Assembly (NCBI GenBank): GCA_020632915.1
Contig: JACKEP010000008.1
Location: forward strand, 164,398 to 228,397
Direction of reading: 5' to 3'
From: Alphaproteobacteria bacterium
GTDB taxonomy: Bacteria; Myxococcota_A; UBA796; GCA-2862545
Length of the DNA: 64,000 nucleotides
Of the stretch, positions 30,763-40,438 are shown one piece after another. The notes beneath the pieces are model-generated. The model had not been told where the DNA came from, did no database searches, and saw nothing but the letters and a program-made list of their open reading frames with translations. The translations under genes were made by a program, and so were the position numbers. Position 1 is the first letter of the stretch. Every line of letters begins with the position of its first letter.

Positions 30763-31998
30763 TCAGGGGGCGAGCGCGTGGACCAGCGCGGTGCGGACGG
30801 CGTGGGGATCGGCGCGTCGGTCGAGCCGGCCCATCACCTGGCCCAGGAACCACCCGAGCAGGCGCGTGTCGCCCGCGCGGTAGCGGTCGACCTCGACGGG
30901 GTGGGCGGCGACCACGGCGGCGACGGTGTCGGCGAGGACCTGCGGCGCGACGTCGGGGGGGCGCGCGGGCTCGGGCATGTCGGCGGGCATGAGGCCCGCG
31001 AGCACGGGGTCGGCGGTCGCGGGGGTGAGGGCGCCCGCGGCGACGGCGGCCACCACGCGGGCGAGCCGGCGGCGTCCGGCGACCTCGGGTCGCGCGGCGA
31101 GGGTGCGCAGCCACGGTCCGAGCGGGCGGTGCAGGCCATGTGCGGCCCGCGTGAGCGCGAGGCCGTCGACGACGACGTCGGGCAGGTCCGGCTCGGGCAG
31201 GATCCGGTAGGCGGTCTCGTCCTTGGCGCGCAGGCGATGGCTGGCGCGACCGTCCCAGGCGCGGGTGTGGGGATCCACGGCGCGACCCGCCGCCCGTTCG
31301 GCCCGCTGGCGGTCGACCTCGGCACGGACGGCGTCGGCGGCGTGGCGGAACGAGCCCACGTTCTTGACCTCGACCTTCGGGCCGGGCGTGCCGTCGTCGG
31401 CGGCGAGGCTGACGTTGACGTCGGCGCGCAGGTGGCCGTGGTGCAGGTGTCCGGCGGTGACCCCGGCCGCGACGAGCGTGGCGTGCAGGGCCCGCAGGCA
31501 GGCCTCCACGGCGTCCCCGTCGTGCAGGCACGGCGGCGTGGTCACCTCGAGCAGCGGCACGCCGGCGCGGTTGTCGTCGAGGTGGAGCGCGCCGTCGCGC
31601 ACGTCGAACCGCCCGGCGTCCTCCTCGACGTGCAGCGTGGCGACGGGCCAGCACCCATCGGCGTGCAGGTCGTGGATCCGACCGCCGGTCGCCAGCGGTG
31701 TGCCCTGCTGGGTGATCTGGAAGCCCTTGGGCAGATCCGGCCAGCGGTAGTGCTTGCGGTGCCACGCCAACGTGTCGGACGGCGTCGCCTCCAGGGCGAG
31801 AGCGGCGCGCAGGGCCAGGCGGAGCGCCGCCGGATCGGGCACCGGCAGCGCGCCGGGCGCGCCGCGACACACCGGGCAGGTGGTGGCGTTCGGCGCCGCC
31901 TCGTCGTCCACCGCGCACCGGCAGAACAGCTTGCGACCGGTGGCCAGGCGGACGTGGACCTCCAGGCCGATCACCGGTCGGGGCGGCTCCGGGGGCAT
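30763..31998 (-). CDS. gatB: Asp/Glu-tRNA amidotransferase subunit B, shortened
   Basis: 411 residues against about 475 for typical GatB. Start and core match: VIGLEVHVRLAT, cysteines CRCAV and CPVC (zinc site), YRWPDLPKGFQITQ, HVEEDAGR, DDNRAGVPLLEVTT, LRADVNVSL and VEVKNVGSF. After EPDLPDVVVDG the middle helical domain is much reduced. The C-terminal tRNA-binding YqeY-like tail (EVDRYRAGDTRLLGWFLGQVM) is present. GatB activates Gln-tRNA or Asn-tRNA intermediates together with GatA and GatC; neither gatA nor gatC is in the window (the amidase at 34678 is of another kind). It is divergent from hisS. Confidence 0.88.
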   Translation of the reverse strand: MPPEPPRPVIGLEVHVRLATGRKLFCRCAVDDEAAPNATTCPVCRGAPGALPVPDPAALRLALRAALALEATPSDTLAWHRKHYRWPDLPKGFQITQQGTPLATGGRIHDLHADGCWPVATLHVEEDAGRFDVRDGALHLDDNRAGVPLLEVTTPPCLHDGDAVEACLRALHATLVAAGVTAGHLHHGHLRADVNVSLAADDGTPGPKVEVKNVGSFRHAADAVRAEVDRQRAERAAGRAVDPHTRAWDGRASHRLRAKDETAYRILPEPDLPDVVVDGLALTRAAHGLHRPLGPWLRTLAARPEVAGRRRLARVVAAVAAGALTPATADPVLAGLMPADMPEPARPPDVAPQVLADTVAAVVAAHPVEVDRYRAGDTRLLGWFLGQVMGRLDRRADPHAVRTALVHALAP

Positions 31999-32067
31999 CG
32001 GCGGGGCCTCCTGCGCGGGGTGCGCAACAGGTTACGTCGGGCCGCCCTCCCCCACCAGGAGCGACCG

Positions 32068-33375
32068 ATGTCCGTCCACCTCGCCAAGGGCGTCCGCGAC
32101 TACCTCCCCGAGCAGATGCGCGGGCGGCACGCGGTGATGGCCACGGTGCGCGCGGTGTTCGATCGGTTCGGCTTCGAGCCCCTCGACACGCCGGCGTTCG
32201 AGCGCCTCGACACGCTCACGGGCAAGTACGGCGACGAGGGCGACAAGCTCATGTTCCGCATCCTGCAGCGCGGTGAGGGCGGCGAGGCGGGGCTGGCGGA
32301 CCAGGCCCTGCGCTACGACCTCACCGTGCCGCTGGCGCGCTTCGTGGCCATGCACCCCGAGCTGCGGCTGCCGTTCAAGCGCTGGCAGATGGCGCCCGTG
32401 TGGCGTGCCGAGCGCGCGCAGCGGGGTCGCTTCCGCGAGTTCTACCAGTGCGACGCCGACATCGTGGGCACCACGTCGCCGATGGCCGACGCGGAGTGCC
32501 TCGCGGTCGCCTCCACCGCGATCACCGAGCTCGGCTTCCCCGACCACGTGGTGCGGCTCAACGATCGCCGGATCCTGCGCGCGATGGCGCGGGCCGTCGG
32601 CGCCCACGACCACGAGCTGCCGCTGCTCATCGCGGTCGACAAGCTCGACAAGATCGGCCGCGACGGCGTGTCCGCCGAGGTGCGCCGGCTCGGGCTCGAC
32701 GACGACGCCATCGCCCGCCTGTGGCAGATCCTCGACGTGCCGCGCGGTCACGCCGACACGCTCGACGCGCTCGCCGTCCACCTCGACGACGAGGGCCGGG
32801 CCGGCGTCGACACGCTGCGCGAGGTGCTGCGGATCGCGTTCGCCCTGGGCGTGGCGCCCGAGCGGCTCCAGGTCGACCCCACCCTGGCGCGCGGCCTCGA
32901 CTACTACACCGGCCCCGTGTTCGAGACGGTGCTCCCCGGGCGCAACATGGGCTCGGTGAGCGGCGGGGGCCGCTACGACGGGCTCGTCGGCATGTTCTGC
33001 GGCCGACAGATCCCGTGCGTGGGCGTGTCGATCGGCATCGAGCGCCTCCTCGTGCTGCTCGAGGAGGAGGGGCGCCTGGAGGTCGCGAGCACGGCCGCCG
33101 ACGTGCTGGTCACGGTGCACGACGACGACCACCGCGACGCCGCCCTGGCCGCGGTCGCCGCGCTCCGTGCAGCCGGCGTGCGCGCCGAGGTCTTCCTCGA
33201 CGACAAGAAGCTCAAGGCCCAGCTCAAGTATGCGAACGCCCGGGGCTACCGCTGGGTCGCGTTCGTGGGGCCGGAGGAGGCCGCTGCCGGCCAGGTCACG
33301 CTGAAGGACTTCGCCGCGGGGAAGCAAGTGACGGTGCCCTTGCACGAGGCTGCATCGGTGATCGGAATGGAGTAA
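32068..33375 (+). CDS. hisS: Histidyl-tRNA synthetase
   Basis: 435 residues, family length. Class II aminoacyl-tRNA synthetase charging tRNA-His. Motif 1 region near RFGFEPLDTPAFER; motif 2 with RYDLTVPLARF and FKRWQMAPVWRAERAQRGRFREFYQCD; the histidine-specific RGLDYYTG and motif 3 GVSIGIERLL. The C-terminal anticodon-binding domain ends in LKDFAAGKQVTVPL. AGGAG precedes the ATG at 32068. A hairpin follows about 39 bases after the stop. Confidence 0.97.
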   Translation: MSVHLAKGVRDYLPEQMRGRHAVMATVRAVFDRFGFEPLDTPAFERLDTLTGKYGDEGDKLMFRILQRGEGGEAGLADQALRYDLTVPLARFVAMHPELRLPFKRWQMAPVWRAERAQRGRFREFYQCDADIVGTTSPMADAECLAVASTAITELGFPDHVVRLNDRRILRAMARAVGAHDHELPLLIAVDKLDKIGRDGVSAEVRRLGLDDDAIARLWQILDVPRGHADTLDALAVHLDDEGRAGVDTLREVLRIAFALGVAPERLQVDPTLARGLDYYTGPVFETVLPGRNMGSVSGGGRYDGLVGMFCGRQIPCVGVSIGIERLLVLLEEEGRLEVASTAADVLVTVHDDDHRDAALAAVAALRAAGVRAEVFLDDKKLKAQLKYANARGYRWVAFVGPEEAAAGQVTLKDFAAGKQVTVPLHEAASVIGME

Positions 33376-33413
33376 CATCGCGGTGCGTGCAGCCTCGCTG
33401 TCCGCATCCCGTC

Positions 33414-33436
33414 GACGTCGCGTCCCTCGCGGCGTC
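33414..33436 (+). terminator. Hairpin downstream of hisS
   Basis: GACGTCGCG (33414-33422) pairs with CGCGGCGTC (33428-33436), 9 bp with one G-U pair and a 5-nt loop, followed by a pyrimidine-rich but not T-rich run. Confidence 0.5.
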
Positions 33437-33509
33437 TCCAGGCTCCCCCTCCCTCTCTTCCCCGAAGCCTCCCGTGGCCCGCTCGCTCACCGTCCAACAC
33501 GAAGAGAAC

Positions 33510-33632
33510 GTGTCCACCAGCCCGCTGTTCACCGGCTTCCTGCTGTTCGCGGTGGCGTGGCTGCTGATCGGCGGCGTGATCGCGGCCCAGCTCGACGCGC
33601 CGGCGGACGGCGTCGAGGTGACGGCGGAGTAG
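33510..33632 (+). CDS. Putative 40-residue single-span membrane protein
   Basis: GTG 33510 preceded by the purine run GAAGAGAA. The protein has one hydrophobic helix (LFTGFLLFAVAWLLIGGVIA, residues 6-25) and a short acidic tail (DAPADGVEVTAE). Codon use is host-like. It looks like a small membrane subunit or peptide, but there is no homology signal and the start could be wrong. It lies between hisS and the GNAT gene. Confidence 0.45.
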   Translation: MSTSPLFTGFLLFAVAWLLIGGVIAAQLDAPADGVEVTAE

Positions 33633-33720
33633 CGGGGCGACGCTGCCGCGATCTTCGCCTTCCTTCCGACGCCGGAACGGACTAGAACGGCGCCGGGACG
33701 AGGGTTGACGCGGGGGTACC

Positions 33721-34314
33721 GTGCTGCTGCAGACGCTCGACGACGGCATCGGGATCCATCGCATCGTCACCGACGACGACGCGGCGGCGTTCCGCACCCC
33801 GTTCGTCGCCGCCTACCGCCGGATCTTCGCGGATCCGCCGTACGAGGAGTCGTTCACCGAGGCCGAGGCGACGGCGGTCTACGACCGGCTCACGTCCACG
33901 TCCCAGGCGATCAACCTCATCGCGGTGCTCGACGGCAGCGTGATCGGCTTCGGCTGTGCGGTGCCGCTCACCGCCGACGGCGTGGTCGCGCGCGAGCTCC
34001 ACGGCCTCGTGCCGGTGCGCCACACGATCTACCTGGTGGAGCTCGGCGTGGATCCGCCGTGGCGCGGGCGCCAGCTCGCCAAGGTGCTGATCCGCACGCG
34101 CATCAAGCTCATCGACAAGGAGCGCTACTCCCACGTGGTGCTCCGCGTGCCCGCCGGCCGCGCGAAGACGTTCGACCTGTACCGGTCGCTCGGCTTCACC
34201 GACATGGGCGTGTCGATGCAGGTGAGCATGCGCCGCACCGACGGCACCGTGCGCACCGACGAGCGCGTGTTCATGTCGCGCGTGCTGTCGCAGGTGCAGA
34301 TCGAAGAGGGCTGA
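33721..34314 (+). CDS. GNAT-family N-acetyltransferase
   Basis: 197 residues from GTG 33721. The acetyl-CoA-binding motif A is visible: YLVELGVDPPWRGRQLAKVL, with the R/Q-x-x-G-x-G/A-like RGRQLA loop, followed by FDLYRSLGFTDMGV typical of the GNAT C-terminus. Substrate unknown. The N-terminal half (AAYRRIFADPPYEESFTEAE) resembles GNATs found near small-molecule biosynthesis genes. Upstream are two GAACGG repeats of unclear meaning. Confidence 0.88.
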   Translation: MLLQTLDDGIGIHRIVTDDDAAAFRTPFVAAYRRIFADPPYEESFTEAEATAVYDRLTSTSQAINLIAVLDGSVIGFGCAVPLTADGVVARELHGLVPVRHTIYLVELGVDPPWRGRQLAKVLIRTRIKLIDKERYSHVVLRVPAGRAKTFDLYRSLGFTDMGVSMQVSMRRTDGTVRTDERVFMSRVLSQVQIEEG

Positions 34315-34380
34315 CGGGGCGTCGTGGCCCGCGCGTTCCGTGCGCTACGCTGACGGTCCACCGACCCCGGGAGGTCCGTC

Positions 34381-34674
34381 ATGTCCCAGCGCCTGCTGGT
34401 CACGCTGCTCGTCGTCCAGTCCGCGATCCTGCTGCTGCTCGTCGCCGAGCGCTTCGTGCCGGTGGCCCACGCGCAGGAGGGGATGGCCTGCACGATCACC
34501 AACTGGCCCGACGCGCTCACGGGGAAGGGCTTCGACGCCGTGCGCGTCAAGGTCGAGGAGGTCCGCACGCCGGTGCCGATCGCGGTCAAGGACTGGGACA
34601 CGTCCGACCGCGTCCACGTGCAGGTCGACGACTGGAACACCTCGGACCGCGTCGAGGTGCGGATGAACAACTGA
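34381..34674 (+). CDS. Small exported protein with internal repeat
   Basis: 97 residues from ATG 34381 behind GGGAGG. A long hydrophobic N-terminus (LLVTLLVVQSAILLLLVAE) and AHAQ give a signal peptide or anchor. The mature part carries a short repeat: DWDTSDRVHVQVD and DWNTSDRVEVRM, with a related V-K-V-E-E-V unit before. Such repeats are common in small surface proteins. Function unknown. It converges with the amidase gene, 3 bases apart. TACGCT about 38 bases upstream is a -10-like element. Confidence 0.7.
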   Translation: MSQRLLVTLLVVQSAILLLLVAERFVPVAHAQEGMACTITNWPDALTGKGFDAVRVKVEEVRTPVPIAVKDWDTSDRVHVQVDDWNTSDRVEVRMNN

Positions 34675-34677
34675 CGG

Positions 34678-36117
34678 CTACAGGCGCGGGGGAGGCACCC
34701 ACCCCGCGACGCCGTCGTCCTGCAGCGCCTGGGCCACGGCGATCGTGACGTGGTCGTGGCCGGGCGCCCCCACGATCTGCACGCCCAGCGGCACGCCGCG
34801 GCTGTCGAGGCCGAGGGGCACCTGGGTGACGGGCAGGCCGAGGGCGTTGAACACGGCGGTGTAGACGAAGCGCAGCGGCGTCAGCCACGGCCAGCGGTGG
34901 CGCGGCGCGGTGCGCGGGTAGGACGGGTAGAGCATCACGCCGCCGTCGAGCGCGTCGACGATCTCGGCGCGCAGCGCGCGGGCCTCGTCGCGGAAGGCCT
35001 CGGCACGGGCGGGGAAGGCGGAGCCGACGTCCTCCACGAGGCCGAGGATCGTGGCGGGCAGGGTGTGGTGACCGCCGAGCTCCGCCGGGTGGACGAGGTG
35101 GCGGACGAGGTGGCGACGGCGCGGACGGCGCATGAGCGTGCGGAACGCGCCCTTGCCCTCGGCGTCGCCCAGGGCGGTCGACCACAGGTCGAAGGAGTGG
35201 GCGAGACGGGCGAAGCGCTGCGGCTGCACCACCGCGCCGCGGGCGCCGAGGGCCGCCGCCACGCGCACCTGGGCGCCGCGGAGCTGGGCGTGGACGGGGC
35301 CGTTGCCGTTGTCGGGCACGTCGAGCACGGTCAGGCCGGCGAGGTCGACGTCGGCGGGGTCGCCGAGCGGCGCGGCGCTGCACACGGTGTCCTCGCCGTC
35401 GGGTCCGGCGAGCACGGTGAGCAGGGGCCAGAGGTCCTCGGCGCGTCGCGCCAGGGGTCCGGTCGCCAGCAGCCGCAGGCCGGCCTCGGTGTGGTTGATC
35501 GGGAACTGGCCCGAGTTGGGCACGACGCCCGACCCCGGCTTGTGGCCGAACACGCCGTTGAAGAACGCCGGCATCCGGATCGAGCCGCCGACGTCGGCCC
35601 CGAGGCCGAACGGCGAGGCGCCAGCGCCGATCACCGCGCCCTCCCCGCCCGAGCTCCCCCCGGCGATGCGGCGGGTGTCGTAGGGGTTGGACGTGCGGCC
35701 GTAGACGGGGTTGTCGGACTCCATCCACATGCAGAGCTCGGACAGGTTCGTGACGCCCATCACGAGGGCGCCGGCGTCGCGGAGGCGTCGCACGGTGACG
35801 GCGTCGGCGTCGGAGATGGTGCCGACGCGCGCGCGCAGCCCAGCGGTGTTCGGCATGCCGGTGACCGCGAACGACTCCTTGATGGTGCAGGGCACACCGT
35901 GGAACGGCCCCAGCGGTCGACCGTCGCGCACGGCGGCGTCGGCGGCATCGGCTTCGGCCAGGGCGGCGTCGAAGCGGTCGGCGACCACGGCGTGGATGCG
36001 CGGGTTGACGTAGCGGATGCGGTCGATGTGGACGCGCACCACCTCGCGTGAGGTGACCTCCCCGGCGGCGATGCGGCGCGCGAGCTCGGTGGCGGACAGG
36101 AGCAGCAGGGGATGCAC
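34678..36117 (-). CDS. Amidase signature family enzyme
   Basis: 479 residues from GTG 36117. The Lys-cisSer-Ser triad is present: Lys80 (VPCTIKESFA), Ser155 (AGGSSGGEG) and nucleophile Ser179 (GADVGGSIRMPA). The whole-length pattern is nearer to fatty-acid-amide-hydrolase-like amidases than to GatA. It would hydrolyse amides in the cytoplasm; substrate unknown. It is the last gene of a packed minus-strand run: outer-membrane-type protein, kinase, DksA-like protein, amidase, with gaps of 3, 10 and 4 bases. Confidence 0.92.
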   Translation of the reverse strand: MHPLLLLSATELARRIAAGEVTSREVVRVHIDRIRYVNPRIHAVVADRFDAALAEADAADAAVRDGRPLGPFHGVPCTIKESFAVTGMPNTAGLRARVGTISDADAVTVRRLRDAGALVMGVTNLSELCMWMESDNPVYGRTSNPYDTRRIAGGSSGGEGAVIGAGASPFGLGADVGGSIRMPAFFNGVFGHKPGSGVVPNSGQFPINHTEAGLRLLATGPLARRAEDLWPLLTVLAGPDGEDTVCSAAPLGDPADVDLAGLTVLDVPDNGNGPVHAQLRGAQVRVAAALGARGAVVQPQRFARLAHSFDLWSTALGDAEGKGAFRTLMRRPRRRHLVRHLVHPAELGGHHTLPATILGLVEDVGSAFPARAEAFRDEARALRAEIVDALDGGVMLYPSYPRTAPRHRWPWLTPLRFVYTAVFNALGLPVTQVPLGLDSRGVPLGVQIVGAPGHDHVTIAVAQALQDDGVAGWVPPPRL

Positions 36118-36121
36118 GGCG

Positions 36122-36481
36122 TCAGGCTCCGAGGGCCCGCGCGCAGGCGACGCAGAAGGGTGTCTCGGGGCGCGCGGCGAGCCGCTTGTATCCGATCGGC
36201 TCCTCGCAGCGTCGGCAGTCGCCGTAGGTGTCGTCCGCGAGGCTCGCCAGGGCGCGCCGCACCTGCAGCAGGCGGGTCTCGGCGCGGCGTTGCTCGGCCT
36301 GGGCCATCTGCTGGGCCTGGAGGGCGTCGACGCGGCTCACCCGGCCCACGGCCGCCTGGTCGAGGTCCACGACGCTGGCGCGACCGTCGTCCTGCACATG
36401 GGCCTGCAGGGTCTGCTCCAGGGCCCGCAGCGTGTCGGCGAGGTCGTCGCGCTCGGCGTCGGTGAGGGGATCGGCGGTCAC
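36122..36481 (-). CDS. DksA/TraR-type zinc-finger protein
   Basis: 119 residues from GTG 36481. An N-terminal helical coiled coil (LADTLRALEQTLQAHV, QQMAQAEQRRAETRLLQV) is followed by a C4 zinc finger (CRRCEEPIGYKRLAARPE, then FCVACARAL), as in DksA/TraR proteins that enter the RNA polymerase secondary channel. It is shorter than classical DksA and closer to the YbiI/RHH-like C4 subgroup. Position between a kinase and an amidase suggests co-expression. Confidence 0.85.
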   Translation of the reverse strand: MTADPLTDAERDDLADTLRALEQTLQAHVQDDGRASVVDLDQAAVGRVSRVDALQAQQMAQAEQRRAETRLLQVRRALASLADDTYGDCRRCEEPIGYKRLAARPETPFCVACARALGA

Positions 36482-36491
36482 GGCGCGCCCG

Positions 36492-38192
<1,701 letters not shown>

Positions 38193-38195
38193 GAC

Positions 38196-39131
38196 CTAGG
38201 GCTCCCGTCGGCGGAAGACGTCACGGAACGCGACGCCCGCGGCCACCTTGAACACGTTCTGCGGGTTGTTCACCGCGTAGATCGTGTGGAAGGCCGCCAG
38301 ACTGACGGAGACGTTGCGACCGTTGCGCACGATGAGCTTGAGGCCACCCTCCAACGCGAAGATGCGCAGGGCGGTGAGGCGGTCGACGTCGGCCAGATCG
38401 GTGCCCGAGAAGTCGACGCCGAGGGGTCGCGACAGCAGGCTGAAGGCGGGGCCGAACGAGACCTTGTCGCCCGGCGTGTACAGGTTCTCCAGCGTGGCCG
38501 TGATCTCGAACCCGGGCGCCCAGCGGCCGGTGCCGGCGACGTCGGTGGTCATCGGGAACCGGAACCGGAAGCTGCCGTCGGCGTAGAGCGACCAGTAGCC
38601 CGACGGCAGTGAGCCGATGCGCCCGAGCGACAGCCGCGGCTCGACGTCGAAGGTGCCCTCGCCCAGCGACGTGATCCGCTCGCGGTGGGCGCCCGTGGCC
38701 TGACCGAAGCGCAGGTCGAGGCCCAGCGCGACCGACAGGGGCTTGCCCAGCACCTCGTCGACCGCCAGGTACTTCATCCGCGCCGCGACGATGCCGAGGC
38801 CCTGGGTGGTGGCGCAGGCGTCCTGGCCGAGCAGGTCGCACACGGCCCCTTGCCGGTGGGCGAAGGTGTAGACGTAGGGGAGCTCGAACTCCACCTCGAA
38901 GGCGCGGCCCAGGCCGAAGCCACCGATCAGCTTGGCACCGAACGTCGACACGCCCTGGTCGACGTCGATGACGTCCTCGGTATACGCGCCGGAGTCCACG
39001 GCGAGCTTCGAGAAGCGCTGCGCATCGAGCCCGACGTAGATCTGCTGGTCACCCTTGCCCAGCACCCAGGGGCCCGAGCCCGCGTGCGCTTCGCCGCCGA
39101 CGAGCAGGGTCAGCATCCAGAACGTACGCAT
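38196..39131 (-). CDS. Exported outer-membrane-type beta-barrel protein
   Basis: 311 residues from ATG 39131. Signal peptide MRTFWMLTLLVGGEAHA. The mature part is built of amphipathic strands with alternating hydrophobics and many aromatic ends (QQIYVGLDAQRF, AFEVEFELPYVYTFAH, GGLKLIVRNGRNVSVSL), typical of outer-membrane barrels. Two cysteines (GAVCDLLGQDACATT) may form a disulphide loop. It heads the operon with the membrane kinase, DksA-like protein and amidase. An exact family is not recognised. Confidence 0.75.
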   Translation of the reverse strand: MRTFWMLTLLVGGEAHAGSGPWVLGKGDQQIYVGLDAQRFSKLAVDSGAYTEDVIDVDQGVSTFGAKLIGGFGLGRAFEVEFELPYVYTFAHRQGAVCDLLGQDACATTQGLGIVAARMKYLAVDEVLGKPLSVALGLDLRFGQATGAHRERITSLGEGTFDVEPRLSLGRIGSLPSGYWSLYADGSFRFRFPMTTDVAGTGRWAPGFEITATLENLYTPGDKVSFGPAFSLLSRPLGVDFSGTDLADVDRLTALRIFALEGGLKLIVRNGRNVSVSLAAFHTIYAVNNPQNVFKVAAGVAFRDVFRRREP

Positions 39132-39173
39132 GCAACCCCGCCCTCCCGTGCCCGTTCCTACCTTCACTCAGAT

Positions 39174-39191
39174 GGGGCACGATCGGGGCAC
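39174..39191 (+). promoter_or_regulatory. Candidate sigma-54 (-24/-12) promoter for the asparaginase gene
   Basis: GGGGCAC occurs twice 11 bp apart (39174-39180, 39185-39191). Read as a -24/-12 element it is GGCACG-N4-GGGCA with GG and GC exactly 10 bases apart; the consensus TT before GC is GG here. Start would be near 39201, 23 bases before the ATG. Confidence 0.35.
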
Positions 39192-39223
39192 CACAGACGA
39201 AGATTGATGGCCTGGAGTCCTCG

Positions 39224-40150
39224 ATGACGTTCTCGATCGCCGTTCACGGCGGGGCTGGTCTCATCCGGCGGCACAGCCTGGGTGCGGAGCGCGAAGCGGC
39301 GTGCCGGCAGGTGCTGCGCGGCGCGATCGACGCCGGCACCGAGGTGCTGGCGCGCGGTGGTGATGCCCTGGAGGCGGCGATCGCGGCCGTCGTGCTGCTG
39401 GAGGACTCGCCACTGTTCAACGCCGGTCGCGGCGGTGTGTTCGCGGCGGACGGCACGGTCCAGCTCGACGCCGCCGTGATGCACGGCAAGGATCGCTCGG
39501 CGGGCGGGGTGTGCGCGGTGCGTGGCATTCGCAACCCGATCCTGGGGGCCGAGGTGGTGCGGAGCCAGTCGCCCGCGGTGCTGCTGGCGGGCGTGGAGGC
39601 CGAGCGCTTCCTCACGGCCCACGGGATCCGCACCGAGCCCCCCGACTACTTCCACGTGCAGGAGCGGTGGGACCACTTCCTCAAGGCGCGCGCGGCCGGG
39701 CGCGCCGTGCTCGATCACGACCTCGACGACGACGAGGAGCCGAAGGGCACGGTCGGCTGCGTGGCGCGGGACGTCCACGGCCACGTCGCGGCGGCCACCT
39801 CCACCGGTGGGCTGGCGAACAAGCTGTCGGGTCGGGTCGGAGACTCCCCCGTGCCCGGCGCGGGCACCTTCGCGTGGGACGCGACCTGCGCGGTGTCGGC
39901 CACGGGTGTCGGCGAGGCGGTGCTGCGCAGCTCGGCCGCAGCACGCGTGTCGGCGCTGATGGAGCTGGCGGGGTTGGACCTCGATCAGGCCACGCGACGC
40001 GTGGTCTTCGACGAGCTCCCCGCGCTCGGTGGCGTCGGCGGTCTGATCGCCGTCGATGGCGGGGGTCGAATCGTCGCGCCTTTTGACTCTGCGGGGATGT
40101 ACCGTGCGATTCGCGATACCGATGGAAATGTGGAAATCGCGATCTGGTAG
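39224..40150 (+). CDS. Isoaspartyl peptidase / L-asparaginase (Ntn hydrolase, T2 family)
   Basis: 308 residues. Like plant-type asparaginases it begins SIAVHGGAG and contains GGDALEAAIAAVVLLED, FNAGRGGVFAADG and LDAAVM. Autocleavage should occur before the Thr of KGTVGCVARD (about residue 177), making Thr the nucleophile; the downstream STGGLANKLSGRVGDSP and GAGTFA motifs bind substrate. It removes isoaspartyl dipeptides or asparagine in the cytoplasm. CTGGAG precedes the ATG. The last codons and following gap are noticeably more AT-rich than neighbouring genes. Confidence 0.93.
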   Translation: MTFSIAVHGGAGLIRRHSLGAEREAACRQVLRGAIDAGTEVLARGGDALEAAIAAVVLLEDSPLFNAGRGGVFAADGTVQLDAAVMHGKDRSAGGVCAVRGIRNPILGAEVVRSQSPAVLLAGVEAERFLTAHGIRTEPPDYFHVQERWDHFLKARAAGRAVLDHDLDDDEEPKGTVGCVARDVHGHVAAATSTGGLANKLSGRVGDSPVPGAGTFAWDATCAVSATGVGEAVLRSSAAARVSALMELAGLDLDQATRRVVFDELPALGGVGGLIAVDGGGRIVAPFDSAGMYRAIRDTDGNVEIAIW

Positions 40151-40278
40151 GTAGGACCGAAAAAATCAACGAAATCGCGCAAGTCGGAGATCCGCGTTCC
40201 GATTCCCCGTGCACCGCGGCGCTGCGGATCAGACCCAGGGGCATGTGGAAGATCCGAAGCGCGCTCCAGACCGGACCA

Positions 40279-40308
40279 AATCACTTTCGATTCATATCGA
40301 TAGTGATT
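40279..40308. promoter_or_regulatory. 30-bp imperfect palindrome, candidate activator site
   Basis: Arms AATCACT-T-TCGAT (40279-40291) and ATCGA-T-AGTGATT (40296-40308) around a 4-base centre pair at 12 of 13 positions. It is in an unusually AT-rich stretch about 80 bases upstream of a -24/-12 element, the usual distance for an enhancer-binding-protein site. Confidence 0.5.
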
Positions 40309-40388
40309 CAATCAGATTCGATACGAACCTGACGGGCCGGCTGCGAGAAATCTGCGATAAAGAGCGTTGAAGCGTCACTGAGAGACTT

Positions 40389-40404
40389 TGGCACGCCCGG
40401 TGCT
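40389..40404 (+). promoter_or_regulatory. Strong candidate sigma-54 (-24/-12) promoter
   Basis: TGGCACGCCCGGTGCT matches the consensus TGGCACG-N4-TTGCW with one mismatch; GG (40390-40391) and GC (40402-40403) are separated by exactly 10 bases. Transcription would begin near 40414, 25 bases before the sigma-factor ATG. Confidence 0.65.
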
Positions 40405-40438
40405 TTGTGGGGTGAGCCGCATCTCTCGGAGGCTGCTG

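Noticed and set aside
34678..36117. Amidase as GatA partner of the nearby gatB
   Set aside because: The triad is shared by all amidase-signature enzymes; the sequence around it is nearer to fatty-acid-amide-hydrolase-like amidases and it is in another operon.
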